Position numbers and translations under genes: made by a program
In this document: positions 11,618 to 24,400 of the stretch, one piece after another
How the letters are laid out: each line of letters begins with the position of its first letter
Numbering within the stretch: position 1 is the stretch's first letter
The notes under the pieces: model-generated
The model's database searches: none
What the model was told of the DNA's origin: nothing
What the model saw: only the letters and a program-made list of their open reading frames with translations
Source: Meandrina meandrites
Taxonomy: Eukaryota > Cnidaria > Anthozoa > Scleractinia > Meandrinidae
Reading direction: 5' to 3'
DNA length: 64,000 nt
Assembly: GCA_963693305.1 (NCBI GenBank)
Contig: OY855912.1
Location: 10,669,501-10,733,500 of the forward strand

Positions 11618-14600
11618 AACCAGTAATTCGCAGAGGCGGCCGTGATACTAAACACCTCTCATTATATTTCCAGACAACCAGTCAAGCTGACCTGTCTTAA
11701 ACGATACATCATTGTCACATCCGACTTTAGAAGTGCGCGCTGCTCGCTGCATTCAAAATACATCTTTCCTACGATTGTCGATGAGTTTTAAAACTTGATT
11801 TAAAACTTAGGACACTTTTGTGTCACACGATAATCGCAGCAAGTTGCAAGTTTTGTACACACGAAACGATTCTTGTCGTAGACGTTTCGTAACTCTCTTG
11901 TCGCAAAACGTGGCAAAGTTGCACCGTCTAAAACTATTAGTGCCGCGAAATGGCACAAACGATCAACGCACTTTGCCTCGATTTTCGAGTAGTAGATCTG
12001 ACAAGAATACATTCCTCCGCAGTAAAGAATGATTATAAACTATATTCCAGACACTTCTAATACCTATCTAGTATTCTATCTTCTTTTAGGTTTTCGTCAG
12101 GGATTGCGTGAGTACTGCACGGGTTACTTCAAAATTTAACACGCACAGTTGTCTCAGGGAAACTTTAGTAAACCACCTTAAATTTATGCTATAAAAGAAA
12201 TGGTAAACGTCAGTTATGGATGCACTTTGGAGGTTTGCTAAGCAGTCATTCAAGAGAGTAAAGTAGCTGTCGGCTGTCGTCCCCAGCAGCTCTTACGTAA
12301 TTTGTGCTTAGCAGCCTCCCGCGTGCGTCCATAACTCAATAGAGCACGCTGTGGCGTTTGCCATGTTTTAATTGTTTGTTTGTTTGTTTATTTGTTTTTT
12401 TTTTGTTATTATAGAGTACAAAAAAATCTGTTGGATTTACAAGATATTTTGTTGATAGCGTTCATCTTTTCATCGGCGTTGAATACGCTTTGCAGTTCAC
12501 TATGTTTGAAACTTTCACCTCTCCTTTCCTTTAAAAATAAAATTAAAAATTGTCCTTTTAAAGGGATATTTCCCAGGTTAAATTAGTTTTAAAGCGACTT
12601 TTCGACGAGTTTCACTGGTCTTCTTCAGGCTTGATGTAAAATTTCAAATGTCAATATGGCGGATCGTTATTTTGCTTCTTTGTTTTTTTTAGTCTTGTTA
12701 TTTTTAGATTTCTTAATTAGAGAAGTAAATGTAAGCAAGCCTTTACAAGGGCAATGGTTTAGGATTTTCCACATAGTATAAATACGTATTTTACCAAAAC
12801 TTTTTTAAGCCTTTTTAACCTTTTACTTCGGAAATCGCGATTTTAATTTGATTTAATGGAGGTTTTATAACTTGCTTAGGATGTTACAAATGTAGAAGAA
12901 TATTTACATTTAATTTACATTTTATTGTATTGGACTGTCTATAATATGAGACAAAATGCAGTGAGTCATTAAAACTAAATGTTTGTTTGCGACGTCATTC
13001 TGATTAAATGCATCTTAAAATACATCTCAACTCTATGAAAATAAAATTTGTGACATATATGAGTTGTTAGTTAATAAGCAAATGACATGCATATTGTTCA
13101 GTGTAAACCTAAGAACAGGTTGCATATGTAGAAATTAATTAATGAAATAGCAGTATCTTCTTGCATGCAATACCACACTCGTACATTCGTCACTGTCGGT
13201 ACATTGGGTCAACAATAAAAATGAATCTAAGCATCTGTAAACATGCGGGCATAGTGTGACGCAGTGGAGATGTGCTACGACAATGCTATGAGCTTTTCTG
13301 CCGTAACTTCTGAACCACGCGTAAAATCACAATCGTGATCCTAGTACAACTATTCTTTAAAATGAGTAGAAAATGCACTATGCAGACCTAGGAAAAGTAC
13401 CTAATTATTATCGAACGCAATCGACAGCTTCAAAGTTTAAAAAAAAGTATAACCCGGAAATTTCGGAACAGAAATGCATTGGCGCGCAAAGCACCGTGGT
13501 TGAGAATTTCATTTTTATTTTGAATTCATGCTAGCCCTAACCCTTGTTTTCGGGCGAAGCAGGCGTAAAGTAAATATGGGGTGAATTTTGACGAGAGCAC
13601 GCGAAAACAAACTGTGTTTAATCTTCCCAGGCGCGCAATCTTCTAAAGCGGGAATAATGGGACCTATATTTGCCTCTTGCACCTGTGACTCTGATTGTAA
13701 GTCCGCTTTATCCCTCTTAATGTCTGCATCTTTTAATGGTACTCGCGTCTCTGTCTCTCCTTTGAGCTTTTTATCCGCATGCGAAATACGGGAGGGACTG
13801 GACTGCAGTGATTTCGCAAGCGGGTAAACTGTCACTTTCTGTTATCATCGATCAAACACAGTAATGGATGGTTATAATTAAGAGAATCCACTCCGTATTT
13901 GGCATATATTATAGAAACGAACATCGCCCTCTTTGGAAGGTATAGTATAGTACAGTGAGGGTTCGTTTTCCTTTTACTTCACATGCTGTTCTTGCCGTTC
14001 TTCGTCACGGGACTCTGCTCACAACTGGAAATATGATAACTGTGTCTTCGTTTGACTTGAAGAAAATATAAACATTTGTTCCTTGTCACGGATTAGAGTA
14101 GTTATGCTGAACCCGTGTAACAGTAACTAAACTTTCAGATAGTATTACACACTAATCTCATTGTTTTCTGTTGTTTAGTTTGACTATTACGCACTAATTC
14201 CTAGGTATTGTTTCACGGATTAAATCAGACCTGTTTGACTCTAAGGTCCTCTAACGTCACGCTTCGAACACATATTAAAACATCATTGGAGAAACAAATC
14301 TCTTTTATTCATTAAAATACTCTAATACTTTTGGAGCTTTATATTTTGGGATTATAAATTATATACATATTATATGATATTAATGATAACATGCTAATTG
14401 TATGCATAACATGTTAGGACATGCTGATCATGACCAATAAGGTCAGGAGGCAGTTTCTCAGAAAACCACCCGGAAAATACATTCTTTCTCGGAAAACAAA
14501 ATGTTTTGAATATTCATGTTCTTCTTCACAAGGCGATTTATTGTTATTTCTCCACTCAACAAGAAAAGCCAAGTGAATTTTACGCCTAGTATGAATCTGG

Positions 14601-16863
14601 AGAATAGAGAAGGACATTGAAGCGTTCAGGTAAAGGTACGTAAATTTCAATAATCCTATTCGTTTTTTAATTGTTATGACTGGTATTTTCCGCCAGGTTC
14701 ATGAATGTCATTTATTTATTTTTCCCGACTCGACTGGCGATTTCGAAATTTATTGCTTGAATTAGGAGATTCGAACGAAAGTTTCAAAGACGATAACTGA
14801 ATATTTCCGATCGGCATTCATCCTCCTGTAATTGTCCTTGATGTTTTATGTCTTACTCTCAAATTTAAACGTAACTGTACTGACTGTACCGCGATCAAAA
14901 CATACTGTCGCTGTGTTATTTTTAATATGCAAATGTTGTAAGTCAACATCAAAAGCTTCTAAACAGTCGGGCCAAAAAATTGTGTTGTCATGAGCTAAAA
15001 GAGGAAACCGGTTCGATACTTCTATCTACAACCGACGTTGCATTACTCTGCATTTAATGAAACACTGTAAACTGCTCTGTGAACTCAGTTATACTACTCG
15101 TTATATTCATCATATAGACTCGTCGGCTATACAATAATTCCCATTTAAAACAGCGAACACATTCATGTGATCATGAGTTGGAAATCAATCTTATTTTTAT
15201 ATACAGTATGGTAATCAGCGTAGTAAGCAATTTAAATAAAGAAAGTATATACCCAGTCTGCCATCCACTATTGAGTTCGTTCTTTGTAAAATATCGAATT
15301 AACCTGTATGCGCATGCCTTGCGTTTTTTTAAAATGGCGACGGAAAGGTAAAATCTGAAATATCAGGTAAAATGTTCTTCTATCCAGGCTTTTGAGCTTT
15401 TATCAGTTTTATGCATGTATCATCACGTGTGTCACCTTAAAAACTCGTGATAAACTTCAAGAAAAGATTAAGGTTGCACTGTGCCTCAAAATCGAATGAG
15501 AACAGGCAAGTAAATTGCGTGCCAGAGACCAGAATCAGGGTACAAGTTAGTTTAGCTAAGTCACTCAATGTAGAACTGAGAGTTTAAGTCTCGGTCACTT
15601 AAAATGTGTAAGAGCTTCATAACTTTAAAACGTGCTTGCCAGGAATTATTTGAAATTCAATCCAAAGACTGTTACAGGAAATTTGCCGTTTCGCGAACCT
15701 TGACTTGGATTCAACTATTTCAGTACAAGGTAACAAATTATCGTCAGATAGAATATTCTCTTAATAAGAAAATGACTGTTATTTTGTTATATAATATAAT
15801 TTCTATTGTATAACTTATATATAAAGGCACGGCAGGAAAGATCCATAATTGCCCTAGTCTTGGGCCGAGTCATTTTAATTGCTCTTTTATGGAACGAAAT
15901 GGGTCTCACGTCGTTTATAAACATCAAGTGTTCATGTTCGGTTCATTTCCACCAAGTCACAAGACCCACAAGTGCCTCAAAAGCAATTACTATTCCTCTG
16001 CTTGTTTCTACAATGACTGTATGTTACAATGAAGACTAGAAATATTAAAAAATCAATAAGCTATGGTCGACGTTTGTCCATAGACAAAACGTTGGCGACT
16101 GCCTTCTTGCCAAGAACCCGCTGCATGCTGAAAGTCGAGCGTGTTGACAACAGTTAGACTTTTTCTGCTCCAAACACTGTTTTAAACTCGAAGATTGCAA
16201 CTAATTATGTCGAATTATGTTATTGCGGTAATACTGCACAAGATCTAGAGTTACAGCAAGTCAAGCTACAGCTTCAGCAAAATCACTGTTCAGATCTTAC
16301 AAAAATTATCATCTAACAAACTGGTCTTTTTGTTATTTACACAGACGTGTAGAGAAACACTGAGTACAAGTTGGTTATGCATGTACTTATTTAACACTTT
16401 CGATGAAGATATTACTCGTGTTTTCGAACAAGAAAGTTCTCTTTACTGTAAATTTACACTTAATGTGCGTAATTCCGAGGCAAAGATGCATTTGTATTCC
16501 ATTGTGCTTATGCTCTAGGCGCACACTGCCTTGAAGGTTTTTGAATCGATTAATCGAATACACCAATACAGTTCATATGCAGTATCACTATAGACGAATT
16601 TCTTAAGAACATTCCTCAACATAGAGAGATTGTAACTGTACTGCTATAAATTGAGATCACAATTATCTATCTCACAATCGAAGAGGCTAAGGTAGTTTAT
16701 GCTTGAAAGTTTACATTACACTTTAAAGCTGGCTCAAATTAGTGATTTTTGTTGATACTTAGTCTCTCAGTATGCGTATCAATAGGATCGATTTATGAAG
16801 TACTGAGCTCACAAACGTATTTAAAAAAGACGAAATTGTTTAGATATTGTTCTCAACTTTCAG
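11618..16863. other. Intergenic region between the two HELZ2-like paralogs
   Basis: No convincing gene is seen in 5.2 kb. Contents: a TTTG/T-rich tract near 12370-12410; an AT-rich tract with AATAAA near 12534 that could serve gene 1 only if its 3' UTR is long; open frames on both strands at 13515-13835 that resemble no family I know; and an ATGGCGACGGAAAG followed by a donor-like GTAAAA near 15336. The promoter and non-coding first exon of gene 2 must lie here, since an acceptor (CAACTTTCAG) precedes its start-codon exon, but I cannot place them. Confidence 0.5.
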
Positions 16864-16875
16864 TTTGAAGTACAA

Positions 16876-19800
16876 ATGGCACAAGGTGGACATCATCCAG
16901 GGATGGATGAGGAAGAGAGGTTAGCGTGATATACAAAACGCAACAAGTTTTAGTGCTAGTTATGTTTTTTTCTTTATTTTCTAAAGTACGCAATTTTATA
17001 GTTTCGTTTCTTCTCTAAATTACAGTGAAGACACCGAGGACTTCATTCCGCTGCCTTTTATGGTAAGATATAAACAATCGACTAAGAAATAAATTGAAAA
17101 AAGATGGAACGGTGAAACTGAAAACTACTCGAGTGAACAGAACCGAGACTTTGATATTTTGTTCCCCTTTACTTAGAACATTACATCTCTCTATTGTACT
17201 GAATAAAACTGGCTTCTGGCTGGAGTTACTTAATCTCTTATACTCCTAGACGCGGGTGTTGGTATGGATTTGCTGGGGCAACATGCGTTTGTAACAAGCA
17301 CATTGGCAAACACAGTTATCACAGTAACCGACTGTTTCGGCATAACATAAAATCATTACCGACCAATTGCCTTGTAGACTAGTGTTGCGCGCAGTAGCTT
17401 TTAGTTCTTCAGTTTAATCTTCCTCGAATCTTATAGTCATCTTAACTAGTCTTAATTTCTGCTTTACAGATAATTATTTTTATTTCTATCATACTTGTAG
17501 GACCCATTTGTTATGGGATTGAAGAGAGAGGGTGATGAAAAATTTCAAGCAAAGCTATATCAAGAGGCAGCAGCGATTTATACAATGGCGATGACTTGGC
17601 CAACTGACCCCTTTATGGATACCACCGCCATCGCCGAAAAGCTTTTTCGCAAGAGAGCCACGTGTTTCTTTAAAATGGTAAGTTCATTCCCCTGATTTCC
17701 TGGTAGGGTACGTAACAAATTACTTGAATAGATTTGAGGTTTTGGTCTTCAGTTAATTCTGTTGCTAGTGTTTTCCAAATGCTGACTATTTGTACATGTT
17801 GTATTGCACAGGGCAAATATCTTGAGGCCATCAAGGACAGCGAAAGAGGTACATGTAAAATCTTTTTATTGACGTATTTAAAGACGAAATGTTAAACAAA
17901 TTACATAATACTAAGAGGATACGAAAAGGAGTGGTGAAAAATACAAATTTAAGTAAAAGTGTCAGATTAACATGTTTAAGCTGTTTATTAGTTAATTCAT
18001 GCCTTTTTAAGGTTGTTGTTTATATCTTTCATATATTCGCTATAAAAGTTATTTTGTTGATTTGTGAGTGCACCTTTATAATTCTAGTATAGTTTACACA
18101 AAAACGTCCTCTCGTGATACTACCCTTTTATTTGTTGTCTCTATCTTTTCCTATAGTTACCCTTCTTTTAATTCGTTGTTTGGACGTCTTTACAATTGCC
18201 TTAAAAGCGAATAGTGTGCTTATGTTAGGTCCCAACGAAGAATACAAAATAATTATATAAGGTTATAAAAATAATCTCAGGCCCTTAACGCATAGCCAGA
18301 TAGCCCCCGGATGCTTGAATAAGTTTCAATCAAAGGCAAGCTGAAATTCCCTCTTTGTATCGGGCTTCTAACATTAATTATTTTATGCCGGCTTTGGTAC
18401 TAATGTTTGCTTATTCTTTGAGTGGTTCAGAGTAAAATATAAAGAGTGTAGGGATTACAGTCAACCATAACCTGTTGCCAAACTGACACAAGTTTCAAAT
18501 AAACATTTTGCTTGTCGATGGTTCCCCACGCTTTTGTAATTTCTATTTCCTGATGATGAAAGCCGCATTTAAGGTGATTCCTCAGTATTGCATTGCGCAT
18601 CTCTTCTGCGCAGAATTTTACGCGTGATTAGCGCGCGCACATGAACAAAATGGCGGCTTTTTTCTATACGGCTTGGCTCGCGAGAGAGACATATCGTCGT
18701 TTTCTCGTAAACAAGCACGGTGACCTATATGTTTTATTGCATAATTTTGATGTGCAAATTGTCCTCTTTGAGCTGGGCAATTTAAAAAAAATTTCATCGG
18801 GGAGAAAAAAAGATATAGCTGAATGCGTGCACAAACTCGTTACTCGAGGACGCAAATTATGACCTTGAAAACAACGACACGAGAAACGTTTTGATTCGAT
18901 CTTGTTTGGATTTGTTTGAATGTTTCAATAAGACATATATAGCATTGTTCCTTATTCTAGGGGCTTTCCAGCCATCGAGTTTTTTCTTAAGTATTACTTT
19001 AACAAACTTTGCTTCCAGCTACCGTAAAATGTAATCTGGGACCGATTAAATAACGCGCGCGATTAGTACCAGAACAGGCATAAATAAGGTAAGTCTGGCC
19101 CATTATATCTTTCTTGCGAGCATGGTGACCTATCTTTTTTATTGTATTTTTCGAAACAGTGATTGGTAGTGTACATTCTGCGATTCGATCGGGCAGTTTT
19201 ATTTTTGAGAAATCACCTTAAAGAACTTTTGCTTCTTCTCTGAGCCCAGAAATTTGGATCAGTGACATGTTGAAAATCTTTATCCTTTATACAGTGAATA
19301 ATTCCCTAAGATTTACTTATTTCCCTTGTTCTTGTCTAAGGCATTGAACTTGCAGATTGTATGAACAATAGAAACCTGTTAGCAAAATCTATCTTCATCA
19401 AGATGAAAGCAATAGTGTCTCTTGGAGATTTCGTACCAGCTCTTCCGCTGGCCGTGTGGTGCAAGCATTTGAGACCCAATGTGAGTATTGACTCGGTGTA
19501 ACTGTCGGCAACCGATCCGGTAACTCAAAATGAACAATAGAACACGTGATCAAGTAAACGTTAGGCCCAAGTAAGTAGCTAGAGAAAAAAAATGTACTTC
19601 CCGAATACACGAGCTTGGTCAACCGTATTATATCGAAAATAACTGGTTTTTACAGCTATAAAATTATATTTAAAAGTATACTTATTTAACGGGTTGTCCA
19701 GGTTCTGTCGCATACTAAACTAGTAAATGAATATTGAATATTGAGTATGATACAAGCTATTCAAGCCTGAGTTCATAACTCCATTATCTGGTTAATTTTT

Positions 19801-21493
19801 GTTTGTTTTTGTGTGCTTGCTTTTTTTGTTTTGTGTGCTTTGTTTTGTTTTGCAATTTGTTTATTATATGTATGTCAATAACGTGGTTTAATTTTGAATT
19901 ATTGGCAAAGCGAAGCCCGTAGCTGAGCGAACGTGTTTATGACTTTGACGCGCCAAAGGCTTGAGAACGATCATTGATGGCCCTTTTTATGTCTTTTTTT
20001 CCAGTGCGAGAAAACCAATAAATTCTTAAAAGATCTGAAAGAAAACCTGAGAGAAGAGTTTAAAAAGGTGGGTATTTTTTGTTGTTGTTAAACATGCACT
20101 CCAACAACACCATATTTTTATACCACTACATTTATTGTCTCAATAAGATTATGTGACAACAAATGACGTTTTTCGATCGTGATGTATTGTAAGCTACACT
20201 GTATTATCGGTCTGTTAATTGTTGTGACTAATGAGTGTTCTATTCTCTTCTAAGCCATGGATGTCCTTCGCTTCTTATTTCTTGTTTAAGTTTTCTTTCT
20301 TTTTCCACAGCACAATTTTGTGATCAATGCAGTACTTTTAACAATGCTTCGATTTGCCGGCCAGATGGACATGGACAACGAAACTCGTGAACTAGCTTTA
20401 GAATGTTACACAGAGTTACTGGAGTTGTTAGACTTTAAGCATCTCCCTGGCGTTCTTCTAAGCAAAGCTGAATGTCTACTGAATCTGGTAAAATTACACT
20501 ACTACAAGCATAGCACAGTGAAAGCACGAGGTCGGAAGAACAAAAAAGTTTAGAAAATAAGCGTCAAAATTATCCCTATTGCTTTTATTGTTCTAGAAAA
20601 CTCTTTATAATTGATTATTACATACGTTAGTACTAAGGGGGATAGGAAACCCTTAGAAGTAGTGATAGATAGAACTCCGTGTCGTCCAATTTCTGTTGGA
20701 AATCGAGGATTGGTGTTGGACTAACTTTTTTCATACTGGTTAAATTACATTGTTTCGTTTACCTATGTATGTTTAGTGAAATGGCTAATTGAATTTTGTT
20801 GTTCTTAACTTATTTCAGGGAAGATGCAACGAAGCAAAGGACATTTGTGCAAATGGTATGATTCCACTTCTCAGCAATAAGAACCTTATTGGCTAGTTAC
20901 GCGTGCGACACCAACGCAAACAATCTGCAAGCGCAATAAGGAATACGCAGGCGAATTGGAGGATCTTAAGAAAAGCAATCTTGGTCAGATTCTAGTCGGG
21001 GGCATGGCAGTGATATTTTATGCCATGCGCTTGCGTTTATGTTTTCCCTGTTCACATGGCGATGGAAACACAACCGCAAGCATAAATAATTGTGAACTAC
21101 CGTGACGTAAACGCAAGTACGTTTAAAGCAAGAGAATGTAAAATAGTCTGCGTGTATGCTTGCACTTGGGCCTCAGCTTGCATATGTTGCAACATTTCCC
21201 TGCCCTAAAGTCTTGTGGGATTCGGCCCGAAAAATTCCACACTGACTCAGACAATTCTCGAATGTGGAAAGGTAAACACTCAAGAGAGACTACTGTTTTT
21301 TGAGACTTTAGGCTCGTAAGTATGGTTCACTCTGTCTGTTTGAGCAAAAGAAACTAACTCTATATCTTAAAGAACGTGTCACATTTTCTTTCTAGTGCTG
21401 TGGGTACATCGTGATAACCTTGAAGCTTTAGAACTTATGAGTGAGATTACACAACGTTTGAAGGAAAACGAACGGAAGAAAGCTGAAGAAACG
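16876..21493 (+). CDS. Gene 2 exons 1-9: start and TPR-like N-terminal region
   Basis: Residues 1-270. After an acidic start (DTEDFIPLPF) comes a helical repeat region: GDEKFQAKLYQEAAAIYTMA is a typical TPR A-B helix pair, and KRATCFFKMGKYLEAIKDSE is another, split over exons 3 and 4. Further helices follow in exons 5-9 (ALECYTELLEL, LLSKAECLLNLGRCNEAKDI). TPRs are protein-interaction scaffolds; the partner is unknown. A TPR front end is not part of the vertebrate HELZ2 layout as I know it. Very short exons of 37 nt occur three times (exons 2, 4, 8) and all fit the reading phase. Confidence 0.75.
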
Positions 21494-24400
21494 GTAATTA
21501 CTGTAAGAATTTATTAATTCAAACAGCCTAGATTACATGCACGTCGCAAAAATAACCACGATGTTAATCAAAACTTAAGAACACTTCGCCAGTGTAGGTC
21601 GCCTTGTTCTTATGCAATACGGCAGAAGTGCATAACTAGAAATCTACATGTAGCATTAGGGCGCGTGCTATGTCTTTCGCGAGTAGGCTGTTTTTGGCAC
21701 AAATCTTGCGCGCGAGAAAATGACGTCTTTTATTGCGAAGAAAAGATGGCGTCCACGTGCACATCCTCATTGCATCACATTGTTGCAAATTGTTGCTAGT
21801 TACGACTCTGTCAGCCCAAAGAAAGTGTTTGTTAATAGCGACGCTTCAAAGGGCAGACAAAACGAAGTAAACTATTAGGAAAATAAACTTGCTCTAAGCA
21901 ATCTATGAATGGTATTTATACAAAACCTCAAACCGTCGATAAATGTACAATCTGATTCAATCCGCGCAAAGCTATATTTACATTAGCATAATATCACGCA
22001 CAATGGAATGAAGGCAATTAATATTCAAAACTCAACTTTTTAAACAGCTTTAACACAAAACGAACTTTTATTCTTGAAAATGATGTTGGACACATCGAAA
22101 CGTCGATTAACGTTATTATTATTTTTTGTTATTAAGTGCTTTAGCAAGCAAGTTATAATCCGATCTAAGCAGAAAGGAAGCGCTTTTCGCCCGACCTGCG
22201 AGCAAGCCAATAAAAACCGCGAATGACAAGTGCTCTAATACGATTGGTTCGTGGAAAAGCTGTTCTAAAAATAGCCTACAACAACACGAGAAAGACTTAT
22301 CTCAAGGCCCATTACCAGAGATGTAGACATCAAGTCATGGACTTCTGAATACGGTTATGTTTATGCCTGCGTATACGTGTATACCAGCCTTAATTTTAAT
22401 GCACTGTCGAATTTTCAATCAGTTGAAAGTCGTCTCTAAAAATCTATTTTCACATTGAATAATTAAACCTCGAGTTATTTTCTTGTTTTGCATATGCGCA
22501 TTAAAACGTTCGGTTAACCTTAAGGAGGAAGAATACCCTGCCGCGGTACATGGGACTGTGGAAATGCTTCCCCTATTAAGTTTTCATTGCTTATAGGTTT
22601 GAAATATTTAATATTTAAAAATATTTAGTGGATACACTAAGATACCCTCTGCAAGAAAAGAATTTTTTTCAAGTGAACATCGTAGTGGGCGCTTCGATCT
22701 GGGGTCGATGAAGTGATCCAATATAAAGTATAATTTTCTGCATGGCAGTTTTTTTTACTTTCTCTAAAACATTAAAAACATTTGCTTCTTTTACTAAATG
22801 ATATTTCTCAAATAAAACTCCGTTGACCCCTCTGTTAATTCCTGTAAAGTGGAAAGGGCCTCTTTACAGATCTTTCTCTGAGTTACCTGAAGTAGCAATA
22901 AAAGTGGCATCAACATCAACTCAAGATCGCCAACCCTTTTGTAGGGTAACTGTCATATTGGACATTCTACTAAAAAATATTGACTCGGTTTATTGAACAT
23001 CTGTTTCGAGTGCATGGGCTATATGATTAATTACAAAACAAATCGACCATATTTCTCCACATGGACAATCGCCCTCGTTTTCTATGAGCAATATAAAAGT
23101 CAACTCGTCCAGATGCGCCTCGTTGACTTTTCGCCCATAGGAAACTTGGGCTCGTAGTCTAAGGGCCTATTTACATGGAGGTTGGGGACCCCGGGTAGGT
23201 GAAGTAACCAGCCCAGCCGTGGTCGAAAAATAGCTCGCGTTTACATGCAATCTTATCACCCCGGGGTTTCGGGATTAACTTCCTTGAGAAAATAGCGTCA
23301 GCTGTTGTGGGAGCAATCGCTCGACGAACACGTGAACAACAAGAAGGCACGAATTTCCAGCTCTCCTTAACTCAGATTTTACTAGGCCCATTCAGCGCTG
23401 CACAAGCGGAATACAACAGCCATATACCAAGACATCTGTGTACCGCAACAGAAGTACATCAACATAATGGGAAAATCCATTAATGCAAACGAGCGAGAAA
23501 GCTCAAAATTTTGTGGCAAACTCACAATCTGACAAAACTCAAAATCACGTGATACAAAAACGAAATAAATTAACATAATTAAGTTTTCCGCGGGAAAAGA
23601 CACGACAGCTGTCAAGGTCTTGTTCTTGGGAGATTTCTTTGTTTTTTTCGCAGCATCATTTTCGTTGGTAGAGACATCGCAGGCTTTGCTTAGTGTTATC
23701 GACTGATCTCTAGGTAGAGAAGTAGCGTGTGCCTCGATCGGGCCTTCACTTAAAGCATCACTTGAAATTTGAATACCTTCAGATTCTTCCTGATTGCCTT
23801 CTTGATTGCGGCGTTCAACACTAGGCAGATGAACCCGGAAGGATGGAAGTTGCTGACTGATGTTTATCGACTTCAAATTTGACAAAATGAAAGCACAAGT
23901 TAGAGCACAGTTCAACCATATGTAAAATTTAGTCTGTAAGTTGTTTGTTGCTGATTCAGTTTCATTTTCTTAAACCTGGTTTCACAAATCATGTTTTGTT
24001 GGTGTGAATCATGTATAAAACATGTTGTTGCGGTTCCAATATGGCGGGCGTGTGGTTGTTGGTTCGGATTTGGCGCGTTTTGGTAACATGAACCGACCCC
24101 GGGTAGGCGGGTTACCCCACCTTGAAACGTTTACATGGCAAAAAGCGACCCCGGTTGGGAGGATTACCCTACCCAGCAGACCGGGCAACCAGCCTAGGCG
24201 GGTCACCCGCCTATCATGTAAACGCGATCGAGAAAAAATGAGAGTTTATATGGACAGGCGGGCTACCCCACCTAGGCGGGTTACCTCACCTACTGCAGGG
24301 TCCCCCACCTCCATGTAAACAGGCTCTAAATTGGCCATACAATGGCGTCATAAAATGTTCAAAACACAAGCCATAGTCAAAAGAATGATTTCACTGCCGT

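Noticed and set aside
13515..13835. Overlapping open frames on both strands in the intergenic region
   Set aside because: No recognisable domain, no splice partners and both strands open to a similar length, so coding status cannot be supported.
15336..15352. ATGGCGACGGAAAG plus donor as the first coding exon of gene 2
   Set aside because: Joining it to the acceptor at 16864 puts the downstream TPR exons out of frame.
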